DNA of 64,000 bases from Chitinophagales bacterium. Its GTDB lineage: Bacteria > Bacteroidota > Bacteroidia > Chitinophagales > CAIODY01. Location of the stretch: the NCBI GenBank assembly GCA_947452995.1, contig CANGEV010000001.1:124001-188000 (forward strand). The letters are read 5' to 3'. A program made the translations under genes and the position numbers. Under the pieces are notes generated by a model. It worked only from the letters and a program-made list of their open reading frames with translations, was not told the DNA's origin and made no database searches. Below, piece after piece: positions 51,622 to 61,790 of this stretch. Every line of letters starts with the position of its first letter. Position 1 is the first letter of the stretch.

Positions 51622-53585
51622 TTTCCATTTGGATTCAAAACCTTAAAGGTTGTTCTTCTGTTTTGTTGGTGTTCTTCATCACTACACTGAACACCATTTT
51701 TACATCGATTTAAAATTTGAGTTTCCCCATATCCCTTCGAAAGGAGACGATCTGGGGAAATTCCTTTTTCAATAAGATAGGCAACTACTTTATCCGCACG
51801 ATCTTGACTCAACTTTTGATTGTATTCGTCATCTCCTTGCGCATCGGTATGCGAACCCAATTCAAAATTCAAGTCGGGGTTTTCTACCAGTAAAGGCATA
51901 ACTACTGAATCAAGCACTGCTGCAGCATCCGGACGGATATCAGATTTATCTAAATCGTAAAAAATATTAGGAACTTCTATAAGCTTCATTGCAACAACCT
52001 TAGTCAATAACAAATCTTTGTTCAAAACAACTACAGCATCGAAGCTTTTAGTCATGTTGCGCGAGCTAATAAAATCCGACTTCGCAAAGAAAGTCTTGGC
52101 TGTTGCATTTACTTTATAATCCTTATTCTTTTGAATGGTAAACGCATAGCTACCCTTTGCATCCGTTGTATCACTTGCCACTGGATAGGCAATCCCATTT
52201 TCCATTTCTAACAATTGCACGATTGTATTAGGCAATACTGGCTTTCCTTCAATATCCCCATAAATCATCCCTTCTAAACGATACTTCGTCTCGTGCTTTA
52301 ACTCAAAATAAAACAATTCGTCGCCGCCACGACCACCACTGCGATTCGAAGAGAAATAACCCTTACCCATCAAAGTATCTGGTAATTCACTGCCTTGGTA
52401 CGAAGTAAAAAACACCGCAAAATCGTCGCCACCACTATTCATCGGCCATTGCAGATTAGTTGGTCTGGAAAATTTCCATCCTGTTTTTTGTGAATAATAT
52501 ATATCCAAACCGCCCATTCCATCATGACCATTTGATGAGAAAAAAAACATTCCGTCTTTACGTAAGAAAGGGAACACTTCATCTTTTTCTGAGTTTATAT
52601 TCGGACCTAAATTGCGTGGTTGAGACCATCCATCAACTGTACGAGAAGACACATACAAGTCTTTACCTCCATAACCTCCTTGAGCATCACTGCTATAGAA
52701 TAGGGTTTTACCATCTTCTGTCAAAAAAGGCTGACCAACATTTTGTGCAGTATCTTCCCCAAATAAGGCAAGACGCACAGGCACTTCCCACGTTCCATCA
52801 TTACCCTTTTTTGAAAGATATAATTGAGTAAAATTATCCTCCTTGTCACCAATGACAACCGTGCGCGCAAAAATCATTTCAGTTCGGTTCTTATTAAAGG
52901 TACACGTACCTTCATGGCCGGGAGAATTGATGATCTCAGAAAATTTCTTTGGCTTCGTATATTCCCCTTCAATTAATTTTGTGGTATAAAAATCAGAAAA
53001 CTTCTCGCCGGTCCAGCCGTATTTTTCATCTCCGGTAGAAGCTGCACGATCAGAGGTAAAAATAAACTCGTCTTTCGCAATAGGCACCATTGCATATTCA
53101 TTCCGAAGGGTGCTAATTGAATCTAAGCGCTCAATGGCATATCGTGATCCTTCCTTTTGCCAATCTTGGAAGGTTTTATATCTAGAAATGAGTTTGTCGA
53201 TATTCGCTTTTTCTGCAGGTCGTTGTTTGGCGAATTTCTCTAATTGAGTTATACAAGAGGTATAATCACTATTAACTCTTAATCGGTCGATATAATTATA
53301 AAACAATTCAGGCTTTCTATTATTCCAATCATAGGCCTTTTTAGCCCATTCAATTGATTCTTTATTTTTATTGGCGTAGGTATATGCCTGAGCAATCAAA
53401 ATGCTTTTAATTGCCTTTTCTTCCTCATCTTTCGATGCTTGAACTTCAGCTTCTAACAATTTAGCCGCAACGAGATATTGCTTTTGATCAAAGGCTTGCT
53501 CTCCAGTGAGCGCTTTCTGCGAACCTGTACAGGCGTTTAATAGAATAATAAACGCAAATAATAAAAGACGAACACCTTGCTTCAT
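51618..53585 (-). CDS. OmpA-family lipoprotein with TPR and WD40-like repeats (PorE-like, T9SS)
   Basis: 655 residues. It has a lipobox (LLNACTGSQ), an N-terminal TPR region (about 25-140), then PD40/WD40-like blades (FTSDRAAS, LFYSSDAQGGYGGKDLYVSS, FFFSSNGHDGMGGLDIYYS, GYFSSNRSGGRGGDEL; about 160-425), a carboxypeptidase-regulatory-like domain (about 430-515) and a C-terminal OmpA peptidoglycan-binding domain (about 540-650, with LGSHTDAQGDDEYNQKLSQ and DRADKV). The order TPR-WD40-CRD-OmpA is that of PorE, a periplasmic/outer-membrane T9SS component in Porphyromonas. Several OmpA paralogues share it, so orthology is not certain. Confidence 0.85.
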   Translation of the reverse strand: MKQGVRLLLFAFIILLNACTGSQKALTGEQAFDQKQYLVAAKLLEAEVQASKDEEEKAIKSILIAQAYTYANKNKESIEWAKKAYDWNNRKPELFYNYIDRLRVNSDYTSCITQLEKFAKQRPAEKANIDKLISRYKTFQDWQKEGSRYAIERLDSISTLRNEYAMVPIAKDEFIFTSDRAASTGDEKYGWTGEKFSDFYTTKLIEGEYTKPKKFSEIINSPGHEGTCTFNKNRTEMIFARTVVIGDKEDNFTQLYLSKKGNDGTWEVPVRLALFGEDTAQNVGQPFLTEDGKTLFYSSDAQGGYGGKDLYVSSRTVDGWSQPRNLGPNINSEKDEVFPFLRKDGMFFFSSNGHDGMGGLDIYYSQKTGWKFSRPTNLQWPMNSGGDDFAVFFTSYQGSELPDTLMGKGYFSSNRSGGRGGDELFYFELKHETKYRLEGMIYGDIEGKPVLPNTIVQLLEMENGIAYPVASDTTDAKGSYAFTIQKNKDYKVNATAKTFFAKSDFISSRNMTKSFDAVVVLNKDLLLTKVVAMKLIEVPNIFYDLDKSDIRPDAAAVLDSVVMPLLVENPDLNFELGSHTDAQGDDEYNQKLSQDRADKVVAYLIEKGISPDRLLSKGYGETQILNRCKNGVQCSDEEHQQNRRTTFKVLNPNGN

Positions 53586-53622
53586 AGTATTCTACTAAGT
53601 TAAGGAAATAAATGAAACTCCG

Positions 53623-54417
53623 TTATACAGCAACGTCCGCTTTAATATGCGGATGTGGGTCGTAACCTTCTATGTTGATATCTTCGTATTTGAATTCGAA
53701 AATATCCTTGACATTTGGATTAAGTTTTAAAATAGGTAGAGGACGTGATGCTCGCGTAAGCTGCAACCTAGCCTGATCCATATGATTCGAGTAAAGATGT
53801 GCATCACCAAGTGTATGCACAAAATCCCCAACTTCCAACTCACAAACTTGCGCCATCATATGAACTAAGAGTGCATAGGAAGCAATATTAAAGGGCACCC
53901 CTAAAAAGACATCTGCACTACGTTGATATAATTGACAACTCAGTTTGCCATTGGCTACATAAAACTGAAATAAAGCATGACAGGGAGGCAGTTTCATTTG
54001 ATTAATATCTGCCACATTCCAAGCACTAACAATCATTCTTCGTGAATCAGGTGTATGCTTGATTTGATGAATGACTTGCTTGATTTGATCGATGATAGTT
54101 CCATCAGCTCCTTGCCAGCAACGCCATTGCTTACCATATACAGGACCAAGTTCACCCTTTTCGTCAGCCCATTCATCCCATATTGAAACATTATTATCCT
54201 TGAGATACTTGATATTTGTATCACCTGTTAAGAACCACAGAAGCTCATGAAAAATACTTCTAGTATGCAATTTCTTGGTTGTTAATAAAGGAAAACCTTC
54301 TTGCAAATTAAAACGCATTTGGTATCCAAAAACACTTCGGGTACCGGTGCCTGTACGATCTGACTTATCGACACCAGTATCCAAAATATGTTTTAACAAA
54401 TCAAGATAGACTTGCAT
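53623..54417 (-). CDS. thyA: Thymidylate synthase ThyA
   Basis: 264 residues, identical in length to E. coli ThyA. It methylates dUMP using methylene-tetrahydrofolate and yields dihydrofolate, recycled by FolA (45281). Signatures are [28 protein letters not shown], the nucleophile region [12 protein letters not shown] (Cys in PPCH), [20 protein letters not shown], and DAHLYSNH. It lies 7 bp after the acyl-CoA dehydrogenase and 37 bp before the PorE-like gene, all on the minus strand. Confidence 0.97.
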   Translation of the reverse strand: MQVYLDLLKHILDTGVDKSDRTGTGTRSVFGYQMRFNLQEGFPLLTTKKLHTRSIFHELLWFLTGDTNIKYLKDNNVSIWDEWADEKGELGPVYGKQWRCWQGADGTIIDQIKQVIHQIKHTPDSRRMIVSAWNVADINQMKLPPCHALFQFYVANGKLSCQLYQRSADVFLGVPFNIASYALLVHMMAQVCELEVGDFVHTLGDAHLYSNHMDQARLQLTRASRPLPILKLNPNVKDIFEFKYEDINIEGYDPHPHIKADVAV

Positions 54418-54424
54418 AGTATAC

Positions 54425-55564
54425 TTACTTCAAAATTGAACGACTGATAACAATGCGATTTACTTCTGAAGTTCCTTCGTAAATCTGTGTGATTTTTGCA
54501 TCACGCATTAAACGTTCAACATGATACTCTTTTACAAAACCATATCCGCCATGAACCTGAACAGCTTCTACCGTTGTGCGCATCGCTACTTCTGATGCAA
54601 ATACTTTTGCCATAGAACCAGACAAGGTATAATCCAAGTGGTTATCTTTTTCCCAAGCTGATTTCAAACACAACAAACGAGCCGCTTCAATTTCAGTAGC
54701 CATATCAGCAAGTTTGAATTGAATAGCTTGGTGATTAGAAATTTCTTTACCAAATGCCTTACGTTGCTTAGAATAAGCTAGTGCTAATTCATAAGCACCA
54801 CTTGCAATACCTAAAGCTTGAGAGGCAATACCGATACGGCCACCAGCAAGCGTTTTCATGGCAAACTTAAATCCGAATCCGTCTTCGCCAATACGATTTT
54901 CTTTATGAACGATAACATCATTAAATAAGATAGAATGTGTATCGGAGCCGCGAATACCCAATTTATTTTCCTTCGCACCTACAACAACACCAGGCGTATT
55001 TTTCTCTACGATAAAGGCATTGATTCCTTTACTTCCCTTTGCTGCATCTGTTTGTGCAATGACTAAATATACACTACATGAATTACCATTTGTAATCCAG
55101 TTTTTAGTACCGTTCAAAACATAGTGATCTCCTTTGTCAATAGCTGTGGTACGTTGCGAAGTTGCGTCAGAACCAGCTTCTGGTTCACTTAAACAGAAAG
55201 CACCGATCCATTCTCCTGTAGCTAATTTCGTTAAGTATTTTTGCTTTTGCTCTTCGTTACCATAGGTTTCAAGACCCCAGCAAACCAATGAATTGTTTAC
55301 ACTCATTGCAACAGAAACTGAAGCATCTACTTTGGAAATTTCTTCCATTGCCAAAACATAAGAAACAGTGTCCATACCGCCTCCACCGTATTTAGGATCT
55401 ACCATCATACCCAAAAATCCAAGTTCACCTAACTTCTTAATTTGCTCAGCAGGAAACTGCTGCTTTTCATCACGTTCAATAACACCTGGCAAACACTCTT
55501 TTTGAGCGAATTCACGAGCAGCCATTTGTACGGCTAATTGTTCTTCTGTAAATTGAAAATTCAT
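54425..55564 (-). CDS. Acyl-CoA dehydrogenase
   Basis: 379 residues from ATG 55564; an in-frame start at 55591 is less likely. It is an FAD-dependent acyl-CoA dehydrogenase of short/medium-chain type for beta-oxidation or branched-chain breakdown. It has [74 protein letters not shown], and the catalytic-base region [15 protein letters not shown]. The glutamate in YEGTSE is the usual catalytic base. Its electron acceptor (ETF) is not in the window. Confidence 0.93.
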   Translation of the reverse strand: MNFQFTEEQLAVQMAAREFAQKECLPGVIERDEKQQFPAEQIKKLGELGFLGMMVDPKYGGGGMDTVSYVLAMEEISKVDASVSVAMSVNNSLVCWGLETYGNEEQKQKYLTKLATGEWIGAFCLSEPEAGSDATSQRTTAIDKGDHYVLNGTKNWITNGNSCSVYLVIAQTDAAKGSKGINAFIVEKNTPGVVVGAKENKLGIRGSDTHSILFNDVIVHKENRIGEDGFGFKFAMKTLAGGRIGIASQALGIASGAYELALAYSKQRKAFGKEISNHQAIQFKLADMATEIEAARLLCLKSAWEKDNHLDYTLSGSMAKVFASEVAMRTTVEAVQVHGGYGFVKEYHVERLMRDAKITQIYEGTSEVNRIVISRSILK

Positions 55565-55637
55565 AATTATTATCGTTTTTCGTTTAGGCACCTGCCTTTC
55601 GGCAAAGATGCAATTTTTTTGTGTAATTTTTGATTGA

Positions 55638-56141
55638 TTAAGATTTCAACTGCTCGATTAAAGCACTTGTTGAAAAACCTTCAACTGTTGGTACAATTAA
55701 GACTTCGCCACCTTTGGCTTTAACAATATCAGCTCCGACAATTGTTTCAGGGTTATAATCCCCTCCTTTAACCAAAATATCGGGTTGTAACCATTCAATA
55801 AGCTCCTGCGGTGTATCTTCTTCAAAAAGTATTACCGCATCCACCATTTGCAATACAGCAAGTTGCATAGCACGCGAGGATTCATTTTTTACCGGACGGC
55901 TCTCCCCTTTTAGTCGTTTAACCGAAGCATCTGAATTTAGGCCAACAATCAACTTATCCCCTGCTTCTTTGGCTTTAATAAGTAAATCTAAATGACCATC
56001 ATGTAATAAATCAAAGCAGCCGTTGGTAAATACTATCTTTGCCGTCCTAAAATCCCAAATGAGCAACTGACGACCTAAGGTTGTCTTATTCATTAATTTG
56101 GATTCAATGCGATTCCTAAAAGTTTGAGGTGTTTCTGACAT
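55638..56141 (-). CDS. rfaE2: D-glycero-beta-D-manno-heptose 1-phosphate adenylyltransferase (RfaE2/HldE C-terminal type)
   Basis: 167 residues. It has the nucleotidyltransferase domain of HldE without the kinase domain: IVFTNGCFDLLHDGHLDLLIKAKEAGDKLIVGLNSDASVKRLKG, then EEDTPQELIEWLQPDILVKGGDY and the C-terminal TVEGFSTSALIE with the signature Ser/Thr. It makes ADP-heptose for the LPS core; the kinase partner (RfaE1) is not nearby. The 20-residue N-terminal leader before the domain is longer than needed, and another start in frame is possible. It lies 2 bp after the 5'-nucleotidase-domain gene. Confidence 0.93.
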   Translation of the reverse strand: MSETPQTFRNRIESKLMNKTTLGRQLLIWDFRTAKIVFTNGCFDLLHDGHLDLLIKAKEAGDKLIVGLNSDASVKRLKGESRPVKNESSRAMQLAVLQMVDAVILFEEDTPQELIEWLQPDILVKGGDYNPETIVGADIVKAKGGEVLIVPTVEGFSTSALIEQLKS

Positions 56142-56143
56142 TT

Positions 56144-56905
56144 TTATTTTATTCGTCCGTCTTTTACGGCAGTTAAGGGTTGATTAAGCTTGAATTTGTT
56201 GCGGCAATATTGAATAAAGGCATCACGCATGGTCAAATTCAAAATAGTTTGAGGTGCCGTACTTAACATAGAGCAATTATCTCCGCCATTTGCCATATAA
56301 TCATTGGTCAACAACCTGTAATTTTGATCAAAGACTAATGGTTTCCCGTTAATCAATACGTTTATAGCCTTAGCATTTTGTATTTGCATCCTAATACCTG
56401 CTATTGGCCAACCTTTATTACTTGCCACCAAATCTAAAAGAGCTTGTATTTGCGATCCCGTAATAGGAATAACAACCAACTTATTCTCAAAAGGCAATAG
56501 CTCGAAACATTTTCCTACAGTTAAATCGCCGGCCGGAAGTTCATTTAATCGTATACCCCCTAAATTTAAAACACAGCATTGTGCTGATATTGCAGAATCA
56601 TAATTATTGACAGAGAAATAATTGGAAAGCAGTGCATCAGCAATAAAATTGTTCAATGTTCCTTCTGGAGCCTCTTTTAAAAGTGTTTGCGGAATTTTAC
56701 CTACTATTTCTTGCATCGAATTATCCAAAACTTGCTTATAAGGATTAATCATTTTAACAACGATAGAATCTTCTGGATTTCTAGCATTTAGTTGTGTGGA
56801 CTCAAAATCTTTATTTACTAAAGTTTGAGGGCTATGGCACGCAATTAAAATAACGGCACAAAGCATTAAAAATAAAGCATTTCTAAAAATATTCCACATA
56901 GTCAT
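56144..56905 (-). CDS. Lipoprotein with stand-alone 5'-nucleotidase C-terminal domain
   Basis: 253 residues. It has a lipobox (AVILIACHS, Cys about 23). The rest matches the C-terminal substrate-binding domain of UshA-type 5'-nucleotidases: GTLNNFIADALLS, VLNLGGIRLNELPAGDLT, CFELLPFENKLVVIPITGSQI, and LTNDYMANGGDN. The N-terminal metallophosphatase domain is absent. In other Bacteroidota the two halves can be separate, often adjacent genes; here the upstream neighbour is the divergent mdh, so the partner is not beside it. It is likely anchored at the periplasmic or surface side. Its catalytic role alone is doubtful. Confidence 0.85.
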   Translation of the reverse strand: MTMWNIFRNALFLMLCAVILIACHSPQTLVNKDFESTQLNARNPEDSIVVKMINPYKQVLDNSMQEIVGKIPQTLLKEAPEGTLNNFIADALLSNYFSVNNYDSAISAQCCVLNLGGIRLNELPAGDLTVGKCFELLPFENKLVVIPITGSQIQALLDLVASNKGWPIAGIRMQIQNAKAINVLINGKPLVFDQNYRLLTNDYMANGGDNCSMLSTAPQTILNLTMRDAFIQYCRNKFKLNQPLTAVKDGRIK

Positions 56906-57002
56906 TTCGCGAATTTACAACCAAAATTTCAAATTCGTGGATTTGATTTTTGGGAATAGATTAAAATCATGCGCATGATTTGTTAATTCGATGTTGTTTT
57001 TG

Positions 57003-57033
57003 TTGCGAAGCTCGAAAAGGAAGCTTACTTTTG
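57003..57033 (+). promoter_or_regulatory. mdh promoter
   Basis: TTG (57003-57005), 20 bp, TACTTTTG (57026-57033). The start would fall near 57040, leaving about 18 bases before ATG 57058. This excludes the earlier in-frame ATG at 56980. Confidence 0.65.
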
Positions 57034-57057
57034 CAAAAATTTTTCAATCACACGACC

Positions 57058-58002
57058 ATGAAAGTAACCGTAATCGGAGCTGGCAACGTAGGAGCTACAT
57101 GCGCTAACGTACTTGTTCACAAAGATTTTTTAGAAGAGGTGGTTCTTCTAGACATTAAAGAAGGTACCGCAGAAGGAAAGGCTTTAGATATTTGGCAGAG
57201 TGCTGCCATCGAAAACTATTCTACGCGTTGTATCGGTGTAACAAACGATTATGCAGCTACCGCTGATTCCGATGTAGTTGTAATTACTTCAGGCTTACCT
57301 CGTAAACCGGGTATGAGTCGTGATGATTTAATTTCAACAAACGCAGGCATCGTTAGTTCTGTAACAGAGAACGTTTTAAAATATTCTCCAAACACCATCT
57401 TAATTATTGTTTCCAATCCTTTGGATGTAATGACTTATTGCGCTTACTTGACAGCTAAATTGACAAGCAACCGCGTATTTGGTATGGCGGGTATCTTAGA
57501 TACAGCTCGTTATAAAGCGTTCTTAGCGTCTGAATTAAAAACTTCTCCGAAAGATATCGAAGCTGTATTAATGGGTGGTCATGGTGACACCATGGTTCCA
57601 TTACCTCGTTATACAACCGTTGCAGGTATCCCTGTAACTGAGTTAATTGCCAAAGACAAATTAGAGGCGATCATTAATCGCACTAAAGTTGGTGGTGGCG
57701 AAATCGTCAATTTATTGGGGACTTCTGCTTGGTATGCACCAGGTGCAGCAGCAGCTCAAATGGTTGAAGCGATCTGCAAAAACGAAAATCGTATATTCCC
57801 TGTATGCGCATGGTTAACAGGTGAATACGGTTTGAAAGATATTTACCTAGGCGTTCCTTGTAAACTGGGCAAAAACGGTATCGAACAAATAATTGAATTA
57901 CAACTTAATAGCGATGAAAAGGCACTGTTAGATGCTTCTGCTAAAGCTGTTAAGGAAGTAATGGATGTGTTAGATAAAATGAATACAACCAAGGCGAATT
58001 AA
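57058..58002 (+). CDS. mdh: Malate dehydrogenase
   Basis: 314 residues. This NAD-dependent enzyme of the TCA cycle belongs to the LDH-like MDH group. Motifs are KVTVIGAGNVGATCANVL (Rossmann), VVLLDIKEGTAEGKALDIWQ, ITSGLPRKPGMSRDDL (the substrate-specificity arginine loop), IVSNPLDVMTY, LDTARYKAFLASEL and the catalytic His in LMGGHGDTMVP. The Arg in the loop PRKPGMSR supports malate rather than lactate as substrate. It has its own promoter. Confidence 0.96.
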   Translation: MKVTVIGAGNVGATCANVLVHKDFLEEVVLLDIKEGTAEGKALDIWQSAAIENYSTRCIGVTNDYAATADSDVVVITSGLPRKPGMSRDDLISTNAGIVSSVTENVLKYSPNTILIIVSNPLDVMTYCAYLTAKLTSNRVFGMAGILDTARYKAFLASELKTSPKDIEAVLMGGHGDTMVPLPRYTTVAGIPVTELIAKDKLEAIINRTKVGGGEIVNLLGTSAWYAPGAAAAQMVEAICKNENRIFPVCAWLTGEYGLKDIYLGVPCKLGKNGIEQIIELQLNSDEKALLDASAKAVKEVMDVLDKMNTTKAN

Positions 58003-58019
58003 AAAAAAACATAAAACCA

Positions 58020-58049
58020 TTTGAATCCTGGATAAAAAGTATATCTTTG
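58020..58049 (+). promoter_or_regulatory. rpsO promoter
   Basis: TTTG (58020-58023), 18 bp, TATCTTTG (58042-58049), 33 bp before ATG 58083. It rules out the in-frame TTG at 58047 as the start of the gene. Confidence 0.7.
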
Positions 58050-58082
58050 CAATCCATTTCAATAACATCAGTAGAAATAAAG

Positions 58083-58352
58083 ATGAACTTAACAACTGAA
58101 GCAAAAAAAGAAATTTTCAAAACCTACGGAGGTAATGAAAAAAATACAGGTTCTGTAGAAGCGCAAATCGCAATGTTCACAGAACGTATCAAGCATATCA
58201 CTGAACACATGAAAGGTCAAAAGAAAGACTTTAGCAGCAACGTCGGTTTGATTCGCTTGGTAGGTAAAAGAAAGCAATTATTGCAATACTTACAACGTAC
58301 CGATTTGATGGCGTATCGCGCACTTATCGAAAAATTAGGTCTTCGTAAGTAA
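58083..58352 (+). CDS. rpsO: 30S ribosomal protein S15
   Basis: 89 residues, normal. It binds 16S rRNA in the platform of the 30S subunit. It has the conserved TEAKKEIFKTYGGNEKNTGSVEAQIA start, HMKGQKKDFSSNVGLIRLVGKRKQLLQYL core and final YRALIEKLGLRK. As in E. coli it precedes pnp, here with a terminator between them. Confidence 0.97.
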   Translation: MNLTTEAKKEIFKTYGGNEKNTGSVEAQIAMFTERIKHITEHMKGQKKDFSSNVGLIRLVGKRKQLLQYLQRTDLMAYRALIEKLGLRK

Positions 58353-58368
58353 GCTTAAATTATACATC

Positions 58369-58403
58369 AGCCCTTAGCTTCCCGCTGAGGGCTTTTGTTT
58401 TTT
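58369..58403 (+). terminator. Terminator or attenuator between rpsO and pnp
   Basis: Stem AGCCCTTAGC (58369-58378) / GCTGAGGGCT (58384-58393) with one G-T pair and a 5-base loop, followed by TTTTGTTTTTT. In E. coli a comparable rpsO-pnp hairpin is an RNase III/termination site; here it looks like an intrinsic terminator. Confidence 0.8.
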
Positions 58404-58516
58404 AGGGGATGCCCATTCCCTACTTCGTATTAGAACATTTTTTAAATATAAAACAGCGGCACAGACAGGATGTAAACGTAACTGTCATCGATGAAAGTCC
58501 GCACAAAATCAAATCA

Positions 58517-60829
58517 ATGAAACCTCAAGGATTCAGAAAAACGATCGCTCTGCCAGATGGCCGTGAAGTGATCATCGAGACGGGTATTCTCGCAAAACAA
58601 GCCCATGGTTCAGTTACCTTAACATGTGGTAACTGCGTATTGTTAGCTACCGTTGTTGGTAATCGCGAAATGAAAGCGGGTCAAGATTTCTTCCCACTTT
58701 CAGTTGACTACACAGAAAAATTTTATTCTACCGGACGTATCCCAGGAAGTTTCCACCGTCGTGAAGGAAAAATTTCTGATTATGAAGTTTTAATCTCTCG
58801 TTTAGTGGATCGTGCATTACGTCCATTATTCCCTGATAATTATCTATTCGACGTTCAAGTAATCATCAGCCAAATTTCTGGTGATAAAGAAGAATTACCT
58901 GATGCATTGGCTGGCTTGGCGGCATCTGCAGCATTAACATTAAGTGATATTCCTTTCTTAGGACCAATTTCAGAAGTACGTGTTGCACGTATCGATGGTA
59001 AGTTCGTTATCAACCCTCGTCGTTCGGAGTGGGTAAAAGCAGATATCGACGTAATCATCGCTGCGACTGCTAAAGACGTTTTGATGGTTGAAGGGGAAAT
59101 GAAAGAAGTGAGTGAAGCTGAATTATTGGAAGCAATCACTATCGGACATGCTGAAATCAAAAAACATTGTGCAGCTCAGTTAGAATTAGCACAAGAAGCG
59201 GGTCGTACCGAGAAACGTACATGGGAAGGTCCTGCAGAAAACGAAGAGTTCAAAAAACAAATCGAAGCTGCCGTTTCTGATAAAATCTATGCGGTTGCTA
59301 AATCTGCATCTGGCAAGAAAGAACGTTCTGAAGCTTTCAAAGCGATTGCAAAAGAATTCGTTGAATCAATGGGTGAAGCTTTTACAAGTGAATTAGCTCC
59401 ATTATTCAAGCGTTATTTCCACGATGTTGAAAAAGAAGTGATCCGTAATATGATGTTAAACGACCGTACACGTTTGGATGGTCGTAAGTTGGATGAAGTT
59501 CGTCCTTTATGGATGGACATCAACGCCTTACCTTCTCCACACGGTGCTGCGGTATTCACACGTGGTGAAACACAAGCTTTAGCTACCGTTACTTTAGGTG
59601 GTTCTGATGATGAATTGATGTTGGATAAAGCACATGAAATTGAATACAGTCGTTTCTTGTTACATTACAATTTCCCTTCATTCTCTACAGGAGAAATCAA
59701 ACCTAACCGCGGTCCTGGTCGTCGTGAAATCGGTCATGGTAACTTGGCTAAGCGCTCTTTGGAAATGGTAATCCCTACTGATTGCCCTTACACAATCCGT
59801 ATTGTTAGTGATGTATTAGAATCTAATGGTTCTTCGTCAATGGCTACCGTTTGTGCTGGATCATTAGCATTAATGGATGCTGGTGTGAAAGTAACAGGAG
59901 GTGTTAGTGGTATCGCAATGGGGATGATTACAAGTAAAGACGGAAGCAAATATGCGATCCTTTCTGATATCTTAGGTGATGAAGATCACTTAGGTGATAT
60001 GGATTTCAAAGTAACTGGTACAGCTAAAGGTATCACTGGTTGCCAGATGGATATCAAGATCGACGGATTGAGCAATGAAGTATTAGCTGAAGCCTTAGAA
60101 CAAGCTCGTCGTGGTCGTGCACATATCTTAAACGCAATGAATGAGGTTATCTCTACGCCGCGTGAAGATTATAAAGCACATGCTCCACGTATTGAGAAAA
60201 TCATTATTGATAAAGAATTCATCGGAGCTGTTATCGGACCTGGTGGAAAAATTATTCAAGAAATGCAACGTACTACCGGTACAACCATTTCAATTGAAGA
60301 AATCAATGGTGTTGGTGAAATCAGCATCCTAGCTACTGAAAAGGAAAGCATGGAGAAAGCAAAAGCTGCTATTGCTAATATCGTATATGTACCTCAAATC
60401 GGAGATGAATTCGAAGCAAAAGTGAAATCAATTAAAGAGTTTGGTGCTTTCGTAGAATTTATGCCTGGTAAAGAAGGTTTATTGCATATCTCTGAAATCT
60501 CATGGTCACGTTTACAAACGATGGATGGCGTATTCAATGAAGGCGACACGGTTCGTGTTAAAATCATTGGTACAGATCCTAAAACTGGCAAATTGCGTTT
60601 AAGCCGTAAGGTTTTAATGCCGAAGCCTGAAGGTTATGTAGAACGTGAAGAACGTGCTCCGCGTGAAGATCGTGGTCCGCGCCGTGATGATCGTGGCCCA
60701 CGTCGTGATGATCGTGGTCCGCGCCGTGATGATCGTGGTCCGCGTCGTGACGATCGTGGTCCGCGTACAGAGCGTCCTAGTGAAGGTGGAGAATCTACAG
60801 AAAATAGCACTCCAGCACCTGAAGCTTAG
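58517..60829 (+). CDS. pnp: Polynucleotide phosphorylase
   Basis: 770 residues from ATG 58517; in-frame starts from 58409 add 36 unlikely residues. It is a trimeric phosphorolytic 3'-5' exoribonuclease. It has two RNase PH-like domains ([16 protein letters not shown]..., [13 protein letters not shown]; and [42 protein letters not shown]), a linker, a KH domain ([15 protein letters not shown]) and an S1 domain ([34 protein letters not shown]). The last roughly 60 residues are an Arg/Asp/Gly repeat tail that is not needed for the core. The gene ends in a terminator. Confidence 0.96.
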   Translation: MKPQGFRKTIALPDGREVIIETGILAKQAHGSVTLTCGNCVLLATVVGNREMKAGQDFFPLSVDYTEKFYSTGRIPGSFHRREGKISDYEVLISRLVDRALRPLFPDNYLFDVQVIISQISGDKEELPDALAGLAASAALTLSDIPFLGPISEVRVARIDGKFVINPRRSEWVKADIDVIIAATAKDVLMVEGEMKEVSEAELLEAITIGHAEIKKHCAAQLELAQEAGRTEKRTWEGPAENEEFKKQIEAAVSDKIYAVAKSASGKKERSEAFKAIAKEFVESMGEAFTSELAPLFKRYFHDVEKEVIRNMMLNDRTRLDGRKLDEVRPLWMDINALPSPHGAAVFTRGETQALATVTLGGSDDELMLDKAHEIEYSRFLLHYNFPSFSTGEIKPNRGPGRREIGHGNLAKRSLEMVIPTDCPYTIRIVSDVLESNGSSSMATVCAGSLALMDAGVKVTGGVSGIAMGMITSKDGSKYAILSDILGDEDHLGDMDFKVTGTAKGITGCQMDIKIDGLSNEVLAEALEQARRGRAHILNAMNEVISTPREDYKAHAPRIEKIIIDKEFIGAVIGPGGKIIQEMQRTTGTTISIEEINGVGEISILATEKESMEKAKAAIANIVYVPQIGDEFEAKVKSIKEFGAFVEFMPGKEGLLHISEISWSRLQTMDGVFNEGDTVRVKIIGTDPKTGKLRLSRKVLMPKPEGYVEREERAPREDRGPRRDDRGPRRDDRGPRRDDRGPRRDDRGPRTERPSEGGESTENSTPAPEA
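60668..60772 (+). repeat. 21-bp tandem repeats at the 3' end of pnp
   Basis: Five consecutive 21-bp units (GATCGTGGTCCGCGCCGTGAT with small changes) encode DRGPRRD in frame. The copies differ at single bases (for example GGTCCGCGC against GGCCCACGT), so the array is recent or kept homogeneous. It is a likely slippage hotspot that would change repeat number between strains. Confidence 0.9.
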
Positions 60830-60850
60830 TCTTCATTTTATAAAAACTAG

Positions 60851-60885
60851 AAAATCCCGCTTCGCAAGAGGCGGGATTTTTTTTT
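60851..60885 (+). terminator. pnp terminator
   Basis: AAAATCCCGC (60851-60860) / GCGGGATTTT (60871-60880), followed by a run of T's to 60885. Strong GC stem with a T-run, 21 bp after the pnp stop. Confidence 0.9.
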
Positions 60886-60911
60886 TGAAAGCATTCTAGA
60901 AGTGAATAAAC

Positions 60912-60948
60912 AAAAAAGCCCTGTTATACAAGTATAACAGGGCTTTTT
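60912..60948. terminator. Bidirectional terminator, end of the tuf-secE-nusG operon
   Basis: GCCCTGTTATAC (60918-60929) / GTATAACAGGGC (60932-60943) with a minimal loop, flanked by A6 on the left and T5 on the right. On the minus strand it lies 13 bp after the nusG stop and gives a clear end to that operon. Confidence 0.9.
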
Positions 60949-60961
60949 GATAATAAAAAAA

Positions 60962-61525
60962 TTATTGCTTATCTAATTTCTCTACTTGAGTGAATGTTAA
61001 TTCTAGAGGAGTTTTACGACCGAAGATTAACACGTTAACTTTAAGACGCTTCTTATCTTCAGAAACCTCTTCAATTGTACCAGTAAAGGTATTGAACGGA
61101 CCGTCTGTAATTTTAACTGATTCGCCAACCAAGTATGGTTCATCCATTTGTACGCCAGCTTCAATAGAATCATCGGCGATACCTAAGATTTTATTTACTT
61201 CTGATTTACGTAATGGTGTAGGACGATTATTCCCTAAGAAGTTGATGATACCAGAGATATTTTTAATCGTCAAGATGATCTCAGAATTCATTTTGAATTC
61301 ATCTGCTTCGATCAATAAATAGCCAGGGTAAAAGTTACGTTCTTTAATTACTTTCTTACCGTTTACAATTTTGTAAACTTTCTCCATAGGTAAGAATACT
61401 TGATTGATAATTTCATTCCAGTTAGAACGAGAAATTTCCTTATCAATATATTCTTTGGCTTTCTTTTCTTTGCCACTTACGACACGAAGAACGAACCATT
61501 TTTTTTCACTAGTTAAAGCTTCCAT
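60962..61525 (-). CDS. nusG: Transcription termination/antitermination protein NusG
   Basis: 187 residues. The NGN domain is about 1-120 ([50 protein letters not shown]), and the KOW domain is C-terminal ([51 protein letters not shown]). It couples RNA polymerase to ribosomes and Rho. It is the last gene of the tRNA/tuf/secE operon and is followed by a terminator; rplK-rplA-rplJ-rplL-rpoBC, which normally follow nusG, are not here. Confidence 0.97.
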   Translation of the reverse strand: MEALTSEKKWFVLRVVSGKEKKAKEYIDKEISRSNWNEIINQVFLPMEKVYKIVNGKKVIKERNFYPGYLLIEADEFKMNSEIILTIKNISGIINFLGNNRPTPLRKSEVNKILGIADDSIEAGVQMDEPYLVGESVKITDGPFNTFTGTIEEVSEDKKRLKVNVLIFGRKTPLELTFTQVEKLDKQ

Positions 61526-61537
61526 ATTGGATCGATA

Positions 61538-61735
61538 CTATTTAAATAATTGATAGAAGGTATCGAGAATAAAATGGGAACCGCCATCCATTAGAGATAC
61601 CAAGACAGCTACAACCACGGAGGCTACGGCTACTACGATTACAGAACTTTGCAATTCTTGCCAAGTAGGCCAAGACACTTTATGCATCAGTTCATTATAA
61701 GATTCTGCGGTATAATTTTTCAAACGTTGAAACAT
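61538..61735 (-). CDS. secE: Preprotein translocase subunit SecE
   Basis: 65 residues with a single membrane helix near the C-terminus (about 30-55) preceded by an amphipathic segment (ESYNELMHKVSWPTWQEL). SWPTWQEL is the family signature. It is the short single-helix form found in most bacteria and associates with SecY/SecG. It lies 12 bp upstream of nusG, as is usual. Confidence 0.95.
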   Translation of the reverse strand: MFQRLKNYTAESYNELMHKVSWPTWQELQSSVIVVAVASVVVAVLVSLMDGGSHFILDTFYQLFK

Positions 61736-61790
61736 AAGAATAAGACTTTTAGCGAAGATAGTATATTTCCGGAGAAACGCTAAATTTTGT

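Noticed and set aside
60645-60899. Frame with V-M-I repeats over the end of pnp
   Set aside because: Frame-shifted reading of the 21-bp repeat array of pnp, not a gene.
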